Positions 8,939 through 17,349 of a DNA stretch of 64,000 bases are shown here, piece after piece. Each line of letters begins with the position of its first letter. The first letter of the stretch is position 1. A model generated the notes under the pieces. The model did not search any database and was not told where the DNA came from. It saw only the letters and a program-made list of their open reading frames with translations. The stretch comes from SVFI01 sp045535935. Lineage in GTDB: Bacteria > Bacillota > Clostridia > Lachnospirales > Lachnospiraceae. Location: contig JAZSMO010000049.1 in the NCBI GenBank assembly GCA_045535935.1, positions 54,229-118,228 on the forward strand, given 5' to 3'. The translations under genes were made by a program, and so were the position numbers.

Positions 8939-9022
8939 ATGTTGTTCCTTTTCATAAAAATGAGCATAAAACTTTACATTAAAGTATAGCACAATCCCCT
9001 AAAAAATACTACAATGGTATTC

Positions 9023-9051
9023 TTGTGGAAATAAGGGTCTGATGATATACT
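9023..9051 (+). promoter_or_regulatory. Promoter of the HtrA-like gene
   Basis: TTGTGG (9023-9028) and TATACT (9046-9051) with a 17-bp spacer, 30 bp before the start codon. It is divergent to mutS2. Confidence 0.6.
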
Positions 9052-9080
9052 TTAAGAAGCAACAAGGAAAGGAATAGTTT

Positions 9081-10382
9081 ATGGAACAGAGAGAAGAGCG
9101 TTCGTTTGTCAAAGAGACTGTAAAAGACAGACCGATCAACAAGAGAAAATTGTTTCGCAGAACGGTGACCACAGTAATTTTTGCGGTAGTTTTCGGTCTG
9201 ATTGCATGTTTGACGTTTATTTTGATAGAGCCGGTAATCAACAATATTATAAATCCGGAAGAAATAGAGAGGGTCGTCTTTCCGGAGGAGGAGACATCTC
9301 CGGAGGAGCTTTTGACCGAGGAGAGTGTGGCGCAGAGAGAGGAATCCCTGCAGGAAGTGGTGGAAGCGGCAAAGGAAGTTGTAGAGAGTGGACAGGCGCA
9401 GCCGGATTCCATAGAATCCTATGCAAAGATGTATGCGGAGTTTCAGTCTTACGTGAAACAATCTGAAAAATTTATGGCGACCGTGATCGGTATTTCGGAG
9501 CAGCAGGACTGGTTTCAGGGGACGACAGAGAATGAAAATACTACGTCAGGACTCATTGTTGCCGAAAACGGAAAAGAATTTTTAATATTGGCGGATGCCA
9601 AAAATCTGAAAGATGCGGATGAATATTTTGTGCGATTTTGTGATAAACAGTTAGTTACTGCTCACTTGAAACAAAAAGATTCCCAGACGGGACTGGCTAT
9701 ATATGCAGCTGAAATGTCCGATATGGAAACCTCCACAAGAGAAAGTGTGAAGATTGCATCCTTGGGTAGTTCGGCCGGTGAAAGTATGGTAGGAAATCCG
9801 GTGATTGCTATCGGTTCGCCGTATGGAACTCCGGGATCGGTTTCCTATGGAATGATTGCTTCGAGCGGTAAAAAAATAAGCTTGGAGGATGCGGTTTACA
9901 GTGTTCTCATGACCGATATGGGTATGGCAGAGAATGCAAGCGGAGCTGTTATCAATCTGGACGGCGAGGTGATCGGTGTCATAGCACAGAGTACAAAACT
10001 GCTTGAAGATACAAACACGCAGATGGTTTTGGGAATTTCGGATATCAAAACTTTGATTGCGAAGTTGTCCAATGATGAAAGGCGGGCATACATCGGAATG
10101 AAAGGTATGGATGTCACTGAGGAGGTTCATCAGGAAAATGGAGTTCCGTATGGCATTTATGTGTCTGAGGTAGTGACGGAATCGCCGGCAATGCGGGCAG
10201 GAATTCAGAATGGAGATGTCATCACCGGAATCGGTGGACATTCGGTTACTTCCTTCCGTGAATTTCGTGCGGGAGTTCTTTCTTTGGAGCCGAATGCGGT
10301 TGTGGAGATTACGCTGATGCGTTTTAACGGTGAGAAATATCATGAGATTAAATTAGAAATAACGACAGGAGAGGCAGAATAA
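9081..10382 (+). CDS. HtrA-like PDZ protein, probably without protease activity
   Basis: 433 residues: cytoplasmic tail, one membrane segment (about 27-49), an acidic linker with a coiled-coil look, a trypsin-like domain (about 130-320) and one PDZ domain (about 340-430, GIYVSEVVTESPAMRAGIQNGD). It is built like DegP/HtrA, but the triad is incomplete. The place of the His loop reads LILADAKNL with no His, and the DLAVLK-like strand reads TGLAIYAA with Gly204 for Asp. The Ser region survives as ENASGAVIN (Ser287). It is therefore likely a binding or scaffold protein at the cell surface. It overlaps nothing and ends one base before the YhaM gene. Confidence 0.85.
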   Translation: MEQREERSFVKETVKDRPINKRKLFRRTVTTVIFAVVFGLIACLTFILIEPVINNIINPEEIERVVFPEEETSPEELLTEESVAQREESLQEVVEAAKEVVESGQAQPDSIESYAKMYAEFQSYVKQSEKFMATVIGISEQQDWFQGTTENENTTSGLIVAENGKEFLILADAKNLKDADEYFVRFCDKQLVTAHLKQKDSQTGLAIYAAEMSDMETSTRESVKIASLGSSAGESMVGNPVIAIGSPYGTPGSVSYGMIASSGKKISLEDAVYSVLMTDMGMAENASGAVINLDGEVIGVIAQSTKLLEDTNTQMVLGISDIKTLIAKLSNDERRAYIGMKGMDVTEEVHQENGVPYGIYVSEVVTESPAMRAGIQNGDVITGIGGHSVTSFREFRAGVLSLEPNAVVEITLMRFNGEKYHEIKLEITTGEAE

Positions 10383-10383
10383 A

Positions 10384-11325
10384 ATGAAATTTATACAGGA
10401 CTACAGAGAGGGAGACAGAGTCTTCGATATTTACTTATGCAAACATAAACAGGCGGCTACGACCAAGAACGGAAAGCCATATGAAAATGTAATTCTGCAG
10501 GATAAAACAGGAACCATCGATGCCAAGGTGTGGGAGCCGAACAGTATGGGAATCGAGGATTATGATGCACTGGATTACATAGAAGTGTATGGTGAGGTGA
10601 CCTCGTTCCAGGGGGCGCTTCAGGTCAATGTGAAAAGAATCCGCCGCTGCAGCGAAGGGGAATTTGACCCGGCGAACTATCTTCCTGTGAGCAGTAAGGA
10701 TAACGACGGGATGTACAAGGAACTTCTTGGATTTATTGAGAGCATGAAGCAGCCGCATATCAAGGCACTTTTGCAGGAATTTTTTGTGAAGGACGAGGTG
10801 TTTGTTAAGGCATTCCGCACATCTTCTGCAGCCAAGAGCGTACATCACGGATTTGTCGGCGGACTTTTGGAGCATACACTCAGTGTGACGAAACTGTGTG
10901 ATTATTACACAAAGTCGTATCCGCTTTTAAATCGTGATCTTCTGCTGGCGAGTGCAATGCTTCACGATATCGGAAAGACAAAGGAGCTTTCGCTTTTTCC
11001 GGAAAATGATTACACGGATCCGGGACAGCTTCTCGGTCACATCGTGATCGGAAGTGAGATGGTGGATCGCAAGGCGCAGACTATTGATGGTTTTCCGGAA
11101 AAACTTTTGTCTTACATTAAGCACTGTATTTTGGCACATCACGGAGAATTCGAGTTCGGTTCGCCGAAAAAACCTGCCATCATGGAGGCGGTAGCTCTCA
11201 ATTTTGCCGACAACACAGATGCAAAGATGCAGACGTTTACGGAGATTTTGAACACAGCCAGTGAGACGGGATGGCTCGGCTATAATCGTCTGTTTGAATC
11301 CAATATTACAAAGACAACTTATTAG
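10384..11325 (+). CDS. yhaM: 3'-5' exoribonuclease of the YhaM family (OB fold + HD domain)
   Basis: 313 residues: an N-terminal OB-type nucleic-acid-binding fold (about 10-90, with KTGTIDAKVWEP), and an HD phosphohydrolase domain with HHGFVGGLLEHT, MLHDIGK and ILAHHGEFEFGSPKKP, all matching YhaM/Cbf1. These enzymes trim RNA and single-stranded DNA from the 3' end. It starts one base after the HtrA-like stop and is followed 16 bp later by rlmD, so the three are probably one operon. Confidence 0.9.
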   Translation: MKFIQDYREGDRVFDIYLCKHKQAATTKNGKPYENVILQDKTGTIDAKVWEPNSMGIEDYDALDYIEVYGEVTSFQGALQVNVKRIRRCSEGEFDPANYLPVSSKDNDGMYKELLGFIESMKQPHIKALLQEFFVKDEVFVKAFRTSSAAKSVHHGFVGGLLEHTLSVTKLCDYYTKSYPLLNRDLLLASAMLHDIGKTKELSLFPENDYTDPGQLLGHIVIGSEMVDRKAQTIDGFPEKLLSYIKHCILAHHGEFEFGSPKKPAIMEAVALNFADNTDAKMQTFTEILNTASETGWLGYNRLFESNITKTTY

Positions 11326-11341
11326 TTATAACGGAGAAACT

Positions 11342-12727
11342 ATGAATTTTCAGAAAAATGACCAGGTACAGGTGACGATTACCGACTACACAAGCGAGGG
11401 CGCAGGTGTCGGAAAGGTGGATGGATTTCCTCTTTTTGTGAAGGATGCGATCATCGGTGATATTGTGATCGCCGGTATCACCAAAGTAAAGAAAAACTAT
11501 GCGTACGCCAGACTGGTAAGCGTTATTGAGCCATCTCCGGACCGTGTGGAGCCGAGGTGCGAGTTTCATAAAAAGTGCGGTGGCTGTCAGATGCAGGCTA
11601 TGAGCTATGACGCACAGCTTGCGTTCAAGGAGAGTAAAATCCGTAATAATCTGGTTCGAATCGGTGGATTTGAGCCTGATTTTATTGACTCTGTCATGGA
11701 ACCGATCATCGGTATGGAAGATCCGTTTCGTTACCGGAACAAGGCGCAGTATCCGGTCGGTACAGGCAAAGAAGGGAATCCGGTAACCGGATTTTATGCG
11801 GGAAGAACCCATGACATCATTGCCAATACGGACTGCTGTCTCGGAAGAGAATGTAATCAGGCGATTCTTGAAGCTGTGCTTGCGTGGATGCAGGAATGCA
11901 AGGTTTTGGCTTATGACGAGAAAACCTGTCAAGGCTTGGTGCGCCATGTATTAATCCGTGAAGGATTCCATACGGGAGAGATTATGGTTTGTCTTGTGAT
12001 TAACGGCGATAAGTTACCTTGTGCTAACTTATTTACAGAGCGTCTGAGATCTTTGCCGCAGCTTGGAGAGAGAATTGTCAGCATTTGTCTGAATTACAAT
12101 AAAGAGAATACAAACGTAATCCTCGGAAGAGAGGGAGAGGTTCTTTTCGGCCGGGGTTATATTACCGATACACTGGGAGGAATCTCCTTCCGTATTTCGC
12201 CGCTTTCTTTCTATCAGGTAAATCCGGTACAGACGGAAAAACTGTACGGAACAGCGCTGGAATATGCAGGCTTGACCGGCGAGGAAACCGTGTGGGATTT
12301 GTATTGCGGAATCGGTACGATTTCCCTTTTCCTGTCGCAGAAGGCAAAGCAGGTATACGGCGTGGAGATTGTCCCGCAGGCCATAGAAGATGCCAAGCAG
12401 AATGCTGCTCTGAACGGGATTGCCAACGCACAGTTTTTTGTGGGAAAAGCGGAAGAGGTGCTTCCGGAAAAATATGAGAAGGAAAATATCTACGCAGACG
12501 TGATTGTAGTGGACCCACCGCGCAAGGGCTGTGATGAAAAATGTCTTGAGACGATGGTAAAAATGGCGCCGAAACGCATCGTCTATGTGAGCTGTGACAG
12601 TGCGACACTTGCCCGCGATTTGAAGTATCTGTGCGAGAACGGGTATGAGGTGAAGCGAGTGAGAGGTGTTGACCAGTTTTGCCATACCGTGCATGTTGAG
12701 ACCGTAGTTCTGCTGTCACGAGCGTAA
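11342..12727 (+). CDS. rlmD: 23S rRNA (uracil-C5)-methyltransferase RlmD/RumA family
   Basis: 461 residues: a TRAM domain (about 5-60), a Cys cluster CEFHKKCGGCQMQ that ligates a 4Fe-4S centre, and a SAM methyltransferase domain with VWDLYCGIGTISLFL, VDPPRKGC and the catalytic YVSCDSATLARD. It methylates a uracil of 23S rRNA (U1939 or, in Bacillus-type double-specific enzymes, also U747). The frame opens at 11261 inside the previous gene, but ATG 11342 with ACGGAGA upstream gives the expected N-terminus. Confidence 0.92.
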   Translation: MNFQKNDQVQVTITDYTSEGAGVGKVDGFPLFVKDAIIGDIVIAGITKVKKNYAYARLVSVIEPSPDRVEPRCEFHKKCGGCQMQAMSYDAQLAFKESKIRNNLVRIGGFEPDFIDSVMEPIIGMEDPFRYRNKAQYPVGTGKEGNPVTGFYAGRTHDIIANTDCCLGRECNQAILEAVLAWMQECKVLAYDEKTCQGLVRHVLIREGFHTGEIMVCLVINGDKLPCANLFTERLRSLPQLGERIVSICLNYNKENTNVILGREGEVLFGRGYITDTLGGISFRISPLSFYQVNPVQTEKLYGTALEYAGLTGEETVWDLYCGIGTISLFLSQKAKQVYGVEIVPQAIEDAKQNAALNGIANAQFFVGKAEEVLPEKYEKENIYADVIVVDPPRKGCDEKCLETMVKMAPKRIVYVSCDSATLARDLKYLCENGYEVKRVRGVDQFCHTVHVETVVLLSRA

Positions 12728-12801
12728 GCTGATTGGATGCGTGCTACTGCTGACCGTAGTTCTATACATACGATAGGGTAATCAAAATAATGTCTATTGA
12801 A

Positions 12802-12860
12802 TATAAAAACAATGAACCTCGGTGAAAAGCAAATTTTTGCCGAGGTTCATTGTTTTTATA
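12802..12860. terminator. Strong bidirectional terminator
   Basis: A perfect stem of about 20 bp joins ATAAAAACAATGAACCTCGG (from 12802) to its reverse complement at 12840-12859, with A- and T-runs at the ends. It separates rlmD from the accessory patch. The rest of 12728-12930 contains only the promoter and operator listed separately. Confidence 0.9.
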
Positions 12861-12871
12861 GAAACAGGTTA

Positions 12872-12920
12872 TTGACCACAAATAATAAAAGATATATAAT
12901 TTATTTATGCAACGCATAAA
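12872..12920 (+). promoter_or_regulatory. Promoter with palindromic operator for the small HTH gene
   Basis: TTGACC (12872-12877) and TATAAT (12895-12900) with a 17-bp spacer. TTTATGC-AAC-GCATAAA (12904-12920) overlaps the expected start of transcription. A perfect 7-bp inverted repeat here is what an autoregulating HTH repressor would use. Confidence 0.65.
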
Positions 12921-12930
12921 GAGGTGAAAT

Positions 12931-13158
12931 ATGGAAGCAAGAGAAGAATTGAGAAAATTAAGAGAAAGTACCGGGATGAGCCGGAAAGAATTTTGTGAGT
13001 ACTTTGAAATTCCTTATATGACGGTGACGGATTGGGAGTTAGGAAACAGAAGGGTTCCGTTGTATCTTTTGCGATTGATGGCATATAAGATTCAAATGGA
13101 GAAGTTGGCTGACAAAAGAAGTGAGGATGATAAGGAAGATAACGTTGCTAACAAATAA
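12931..13158 (+). CDS. Small helix-turn-helix protein
   Basis: 75 residues. An HTH of XRE-like character is visible: RKLRESTGMSRKEFCEYFE, then IPYMTVTDWELGNRRVPLYLLRL. The basic/acidic C-terminus has no motif. GAGGTG lies six bases before ATG. It overlaps the start of a truncated YhcG-like frame. It may be an antitoxin-type or phage-type repressor acting on its own promoter; no partner toxin is recognisable. Confidence 0.75.
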   Translation: MEAREELRKLRESTGMSRKEFCEYFEIPYMTVTDWELGNRRVPLYLLRLMAYKIQMEKLADKRSEDDKEDNVANK

Positions 13159-13897
13159 CGTGTCAGTAATTGTGCCACAGGCTGTGGCACAAATTCCTTG
13201 GAGAACAAATCGTATGTTACTGGATAAGTTGGATAATAAAGAGAGACGTGTTTGGTACGCATACAAAACCATTGAGAATGGTTGGAGCAGTACAATTTTG
13301 GAGTTGCAGATCGAATCTGGCCTTATGGAGCGCACAGGAAAAAGTACAAATAATTTTGCTGTGGCATTGCCACCTTTGGAATCTGATATGGCTAATCAGA
13401 TATTTAAAGATCCATATCTCTTTGATTTTATAGGAACAGATATTCCAAGACGAGAGGCAGAAGTAGAACAGCAATTAATTGAACATATACAGAAGTTTTT
13501 GCTTGAGTTGGGACAAGGATTTGCTTTTGTGGGTAGACAGGTACATTTAGAAGTAGGTGGACAGGACTTTTATATGGACTTGTTATTTTATCATCTGAAA
13601 TTGCGTTGCTATGTTGTTATTGAGTTGAAGGCGTGTGATTTTGAACCGGGATTTGTTAGTCAACTTAATATGTATCAGAATGCTGTAAATGATATTATGT
13701 GTCATCCGGATGATAAGCCGACCATAGGGTTGTTGCTTGTAAAAGGAAAAAATAAGACGGTTGTGGAGTATTCTCTTGCTGGGTATCAAAATCCAATCGG
13801 TGTGGCAGAATGGAAAAATCAGATGGTAAGTGTTCTTCCAGAGGAATTAAAGAGCAGTCTGCCGTCGATTGAAGAGATTGAAAAAGAATTAGAATGA
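13121..13897 (+). pseudogene. Truncated YhcG/DUF1016-family PDDEXK nuclease
   Basis: From about residue 18 the text is a good YhcG/DUF1016 protein: PQAVAQIPWRTNRMLLDK, KTIENGWS, then the nuclease domain with FAFVGRQ, DFYMDLLFYH and YVVIELKACDFEPGFVSQLNMY, where D, ELK are the PD-(D/E)xK residues. Complete family members are about 340-380 residues and begin with a long N-terminal helical domain (DUF1016_N). Here that part is absent and replaced by the end of the small HTH gene. GTG 13121 or ATG 13127 would be the only starts and neither has a clear ribosome site. The catalytic core looks intact, so residual function is possible. Confidence 0.8.
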
Positions 13898-13908
13898 GTA
13901 ATGTATAA

Positions 13909-14094
13909 ATTAAGAAAGGTATTAGATTATGGCAAAGATATAATCCCAAATTTGAAGTGGTCGAATTCGACCACTTTAAACAAGAAGCCGGATTACATAC
14001 ATTTACATTAAGTGCGTCGGATTGGGTGGAAAATACAAATGCTGTAAAAATTAATAATAGAATAGGGGAAGTGCATGATATTTACATACGATAA
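13909..14094 (+). pseudogene. Fragment of a KilA-N domain (phage antirepressor-type) gene
   Basis: An open frame without a start codon reads NPKFEVVEFDHFKQEAGLHT then FTLSASDWVENTNAVKI, which matches the middle of KilA-N proteins (NPNF..EF..IKNEAGLNSF.LS..KWIE.TNAIG). The following GRYGGTYAH part is lost and the frame ends at TAA 14092. It is a decayed remnant. A 22-bp perfect palindrome (13955-13976, half AAGTGGTCGAA) falls inside the coding text. It is further evidence that 12931-14094 is a small mobile-element scar. Confidence 0.6.
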
Positions 14095-14116
14095 GATGTG
14101 GTCAATCTGTCTATTG

Positions 14117-14162
14117 TTTTGTCGAAACTTTGATTGAAGAAGTGGAGACCAGATTGTATAAT
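14117..14162 (+). promoter_or_regulatory. Promoter with a Spo0A-box-like site
   Basis: TTGAAG (14134-14139) and TATAAT (14157-14162) with 17 bp between them. Just upstream, 14117-14127 reads TTTTGTCGAAA, which equals the published Spo0A box consensus core (TGTCGAA with T-rich and A-rich flanks). The site would sit at about -52 to -42. Confidence 0.5.
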
Positions 14163-14214
14163 ATTAAGAAAAAGTATGAATGCATTGTCACAGATAATGA
14201 TAGGAGGAAAATAT

Positions 14215-15255
14215 ATGCCGCCGAGCAGAAGAAGTTCAAGCTCAAGGAGCTCCCGCAGCCGGAGTAGTTCGCGCAGCCGGTCACGGAGCAGCTCATCCAG
14301 AAGACGAAGCAGTTCGTCACACAGCAGTTCATACCGCAGAGCATCCGGAGGCGGTTACAACAGATCATCCGTGACGGGTATGCGAAGAGCCAGAAGCAAT
14401 CAACCGTCGAAAGTCCCGACGCATATCCGTTCGAAAGCGGTTTTTATGCAGTGCAGAAACCACGATTACATATTTTACAATGAGGCGTGGACGGATGAAA
14501 AGACAGGAGTCTTTTATCAGAAGGGCTATTATGATGAAAACGGAAAATATTATGATGCAGACAGCATAGCATTCAAGAAACCGGATGGTTCCTATGAAGC
14601 ACATTATTTGTGTGATTTCTGCGGAACAGAGCTGGAGGCAAATTGGAAGGAAGGATTTTATCCGACCTGTAAAAACTGCGGAGCGGAAATGAATAAAACG
14701 CCGGTTTATATTGATGAAATTGTTCATATCGGAAATGATTCCCAGCAGATGAGTATTTCTCCCAATTTGATAAAGATGCTTGTGCTGATTTTTGCTTCCA
14801 CCATGATTGCTCCGGTGATAATCACGATTCTTATTACGTTTTTTATCATCAGAACAACGAGCATAGATGACAACTACAATGTGACTCATTACGAAACTTC
14901 CCAAAATGAGCAGGTGGAGGAAACGGAAACCAATCTGCAGATTTACGGGGATGAAATTTATCTGGACGAAGTTTCGCCGAACACTTATCGCATCTGCACA
15001 CAGCAGGATGACTATGAAAAGTATATTACGTGGGATTATGGTGCACAGTCTTACTATGATTATGACAGTGACTGTTACCTATGGTATAACACGGATGTCA
15101 GCCCGAATTTGTGGCAATATTGGTATGAAGATATTGCAGGCAGCAACTATTACGGCTGGATGGAATGTGAGGGTGACGATTGGTACATTGAAGTGTCGGA
15201 TACGCAGTGGGAAAAGTACGAAGGCGATACATCCGAGCTTTGGCACATAGAATAG
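14215..15255 (+). CDS. RS-rich zinc-ribbon membrane protein
   Basis: 346 residues. The first 45 are almost only Arg and Ser (RSSSRSRSRSSSSRRRSSSS) and resemble an RS domain. A middle region (FMQCRNHDYIFYNEAWTDEK) leads to a zinc ribbon CDFCGTEL...CKNCGAEM near residue 145-170. A membrane segment follows (about 200-225, LVLIFASTMIAPVIITILIT), then an acidic, Tyr/Trp-rich tail predicted outside. AGGAGG is seven bases before ATG 14215, so an upstream in-frame ATG at 14134 is not used. I do not know the function. The next gene is co-directional and also carries a zinc ribbon. Confidence 0.8.
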   Translation: MPPSRRSSSSRSSRSRSSSRSRSRSSSSRRRSSSSHSSSYRRASGGGYNRSSVTGMRRARSNQPSKVPTHIRSKAVFMQCRNHDYIFYNEAWTDEKTGVFYQKGYYDENGKYYDADSIAFKKPDGSYEAHYLCDFCGTELEANWKEGFYPTCKNCGAEMNKTPVYIDEIVHIGNDSQQMSISPNLIKMLVLIFASTMIAPVIITILITFFIIRTTSIDDNYNVTHYETSQNEQVEETETNLQIYGDEIYLDEVSPNTYRICTQQDDYEKYITWDYGAQSYYDYDSDCYLWYNTDVSPNLWQYWYEDIAGSNYYGWMECEGDDWYIEVSDTQWEKYEGDTSELWHIE

Positions 15256-15267
15256 GAGGAAATAAAT

Positions 15268-15855
15268 ATGGCAAAAATGAGACCAATAAGCGAACAGGAA
15301 AAATGTCCTTCCTGCGGAGCTCCGGTAGTTTCGGAAATTTGCTCTTATTGCGGAACGCCGACTGGACTTAATACTGCGGAGGCGGATATGGAATATCCGG
15401 TGATCGAGTGTAAGCCGGCATCCATTAATTTTTGGAATGTGTGGTTTCCGGCGATATTCGCTGTTGCATTCGGCGGTGCCGGAATCGGAGTTTTGATAGC
15501 GTCCATAGCGGTTGTCGGAGAATCATGGATGATACTGATGGGTATTCCGTTTTTATTGATCGGTATTGTGGCGGCTTTTCTCGTCATTCGTGCAGTATCC
15601 CGCTATATGAAAGTAAAAACCAATGGAAAACGGATCGAGGCTACCGTTTACGGATACATGAATGATAACATACTGATAAACAATGAGCCGGCGCAGATTG
15701 TGAAGCTGCTTGTGCAAACGCCGAACGGTCCGAGATTTATTTTATATAAGCTTGGAAATACATTAAAACCATACGGTATTAATGATACACTTGATATCAT
15801 GGTTCATGAAGATTGTTTCATGATAATGAAAAATAAGGAAACTGTGAATTGGTAA
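15268..15855 (+). CDS. Zinc-ribbon protein with two membrane segments
   Basis: 195 residues. CPSCGAPVVSEICSYCGTPTG forms an N-terminal zinc ribbon, two membrane helices follow (about 50-80 and 88-112), and the C-terminal 80 residues are a compact beta-rich part (EATVYGYMNDNILINNEPAQ). It starts 12 bp after the RS-rich gene with GGAGGAAA as ribosome site, so they form one operon. The function is unknown. Confidence 0.8.
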   Translation: MAKMRPISEQEKCPSCGAPVVSEICSYCGTPTGLNTAEADMEYPVIECKPASINFWNVWFPAIFAVAFGGAGIGVLIASIAVVGESWMILMGIPFLLIGIVAAFLVIRAVSRYMKVKTNGKRIEATVYGYMNDNILINNEPAQIVKLLVQTPNGPRFILYKLGNTLKPYGINDTLDIMVHEDCFMIMKNKETVNW

Positions 15856-15881
15856 AACAAGGTACAGATTGTGAAAAAAAG

Positions 15882-15916
15882 CGGAAACCCAATTAAAACT
15901 TGGGTTTCCGTATTTT
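15882..15916. terminator. Bidirectional terminator between convergent genes
   Basis: CGGAAACCCAA (15882-15892) pairs with TTGGGTTTCCG (15900-15910). A-rich and T-rich flanks let it end both the plus-strand zinc-ribbon operon and the minus-strand pair. Confidence 0.85.
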
Positions 15917-16075
15917 GTTTTTCTTATCCACAATCCGGAAGGATCCGCGGTCAAAATCCTGCAGGGTTCCTTTGCTGTCTCCGTGGTCGTTGGACTTGAC
16001 AATCAGAATTCCGACAGCCATGCAGGCAAAGCCGAATGCGATAAAGGCGGCAACAATAAAAGCAAGAATCCACAT
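15893..16075 (-). CDS. Small single-span membrane protein
   Basis: 60 residues: one N-terminal membrane helix (FIVAAFIAFGFACMAVGILI) and a basic tail ending KNKIRKPKF. It begins two bases after the stop of the larger zinc-ribbon gene and overlaps the terminator at its own end. It is plausibly an accessory to that protein; no family is recognised. Confidence 0.6.
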   Translation of the reverse strand: MWILAFIVAAFIAFGFACMAVGILIVKSNDHGDSKGTLQDFDRGSFRIVDKKNKIRKPKF

Positions 16076-16077
16076 AA

Positions 16078-17202
16078 CTATCCCTCCTGTCTGTCTTTTA
16101 CGAAATGGTTCATGTTAGCGGCTTTGGACAAGCCGATGCTCGTCTTTATCTGTGCTATTTTTTTCAGCCCGACACCCCACATGCACAAACCACCAAAACC
16201 AAAATAGAGAATGGTTTCGAAGCCATCCGAATCGCCGGAAGTGATCATTACGTACAGAATCGGTGTAAGAATCAGAGTTGCAACAATGGCGATGATCCAA
16301 TATAAAACAGTTACCTTTTTCTTGTCATAAGGAACGGCACCGACGACCTTGGAGGTCTGGCCGTTTACCATGATGGTGTACGGCTCATCCTGATAGCGGA
16401 AGGTCATAAACCATGCAGGGAACATGGCGTAAGAGGATTTGAGAATCTCGGATTTCGGATTGTTTTTCAAAATTTCAATATCCTCGGCATTAACGCTTTT
16501 TTCAACCTCTTTGTCAAAAAGCTCCTTGCTTCTCTGTCTTGCTATGTATTGCAGTTTGTTTTGATCCGTATCAAAGCAGTCAGCATAGAAGCCGGACAGA
16601 TAGCCGGATTCAAAAGGGCGCATAGCTTTGGTATCATAAGGCTCCAGACGCTGCGTGGACTCGTCGCTGAGTTGGTCGGATGCATCCAGGGTTAAATCGT
16701 GGAGTGTGACGTCCGCAGAGCGGTAATAATAGTAGGTGTAAGAGTGTTTTCCGGATTTTACTTCTCCTTTGAGATACTGCTCATCCGCATAATCAATGTC
16801 GTACAGCCAGAACGGAACATAAATTCCGCGAATCCGTTCAACGGAGAAATCCTTAATCTCCTGCGGTACAAAATAGCCGGAGGACAGATGCTTGCGAATG
16901 GAATTGATCGCCTGATCTTTGGTCACGGAAAAGGGAATGATATACTCCGGTTTTTTGGCCGAGGATACACGGTCAAATACGATTGTCGGCTGTCCGCAGT
17001 AGGAGCAGAAGGTGGAGCTTTCCACGCCGTTAACTGCCAGCTCGGCCCCGCAGGCGGTACAGGAGTAGACGTTCATTTCCATTTCCTCATCGGATGTAAA
17101 TTGGTTTGGTGAAAATGTACTCTGGCAGCTCGTACATTCCAGCATGTCGGTCGCTGGATTAAAAATGAGAGCTGTGGTACAGTTCGGACATTTATGTATC
17201 AT
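16078..17202 (-). CDS. Multi-zinc-ribbon membrane protein (TFIIB-type ribbon family)
   Basis: 374 residues. Two N-terminal zinc ribbons are visible: CPNCTTALIF...CTSCQSTF and CTACGAELAV...CSYCGQPT. A conserved middle follows (YIIPFSVTKDQAI, IRGIYVPFWLYD, MFPAWFMTFRYQDEPYTIMVNGQT), then two membrane helices near 295-340. Proteins with this text are common in Clostridia and Bacilli, often annotated as TFIIB-type zinc-ribbon proteins without a proven role. With the two convergent zinc-ribbon genes it forms a local group, probably handling a membrane or envelope task. Confidence 0.8.
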   Translation of the reverse strand: MIHKCPNCTTALIFNPATDMLECTSCQSTFSPNQFTSDEEMEMNVYSCTACGAELAVNGVESSTFCSYCGQPTIVFDRVSSAKKPEYIIPFSVTKDQAINSIRKHLSSGYFVPQEIKDFSVERIRGIYVPFWLYDIDYADEQYLKGEVKSGKHSYTYYYYRSADVTLHDLTLDASDQLSDESTQRLEPYDTKAMRPFESGYLSGFYADCFDTDQNKLQYIARQRSKELFDKEVEKSVNAEDIEILKNNPKSEILKSSYAMFPAWFMTFRYQDEPYTIMVNGQTSKVVGAVPYDKKKVTVLYWIIAIVATLILTPILYVMITSGDSDGFETILYFGFGGLCMWGVGLKKIAQIKTSIGLSKAANMNHFVKDRQEG

Positions 17203-17349
17203 GTGCTTTCTCCCTTTTACTTTTTTGTAGAATTATGTCAAAAAAAGTATAGCATGTTTTGTAAGAAAATGTGATACAATATTTTTACGAAGCAACACAA
17301 ACTTCCTTATTTTTACCGGGAATGATGAGCAGGAACGGGAGGTGCGCAG

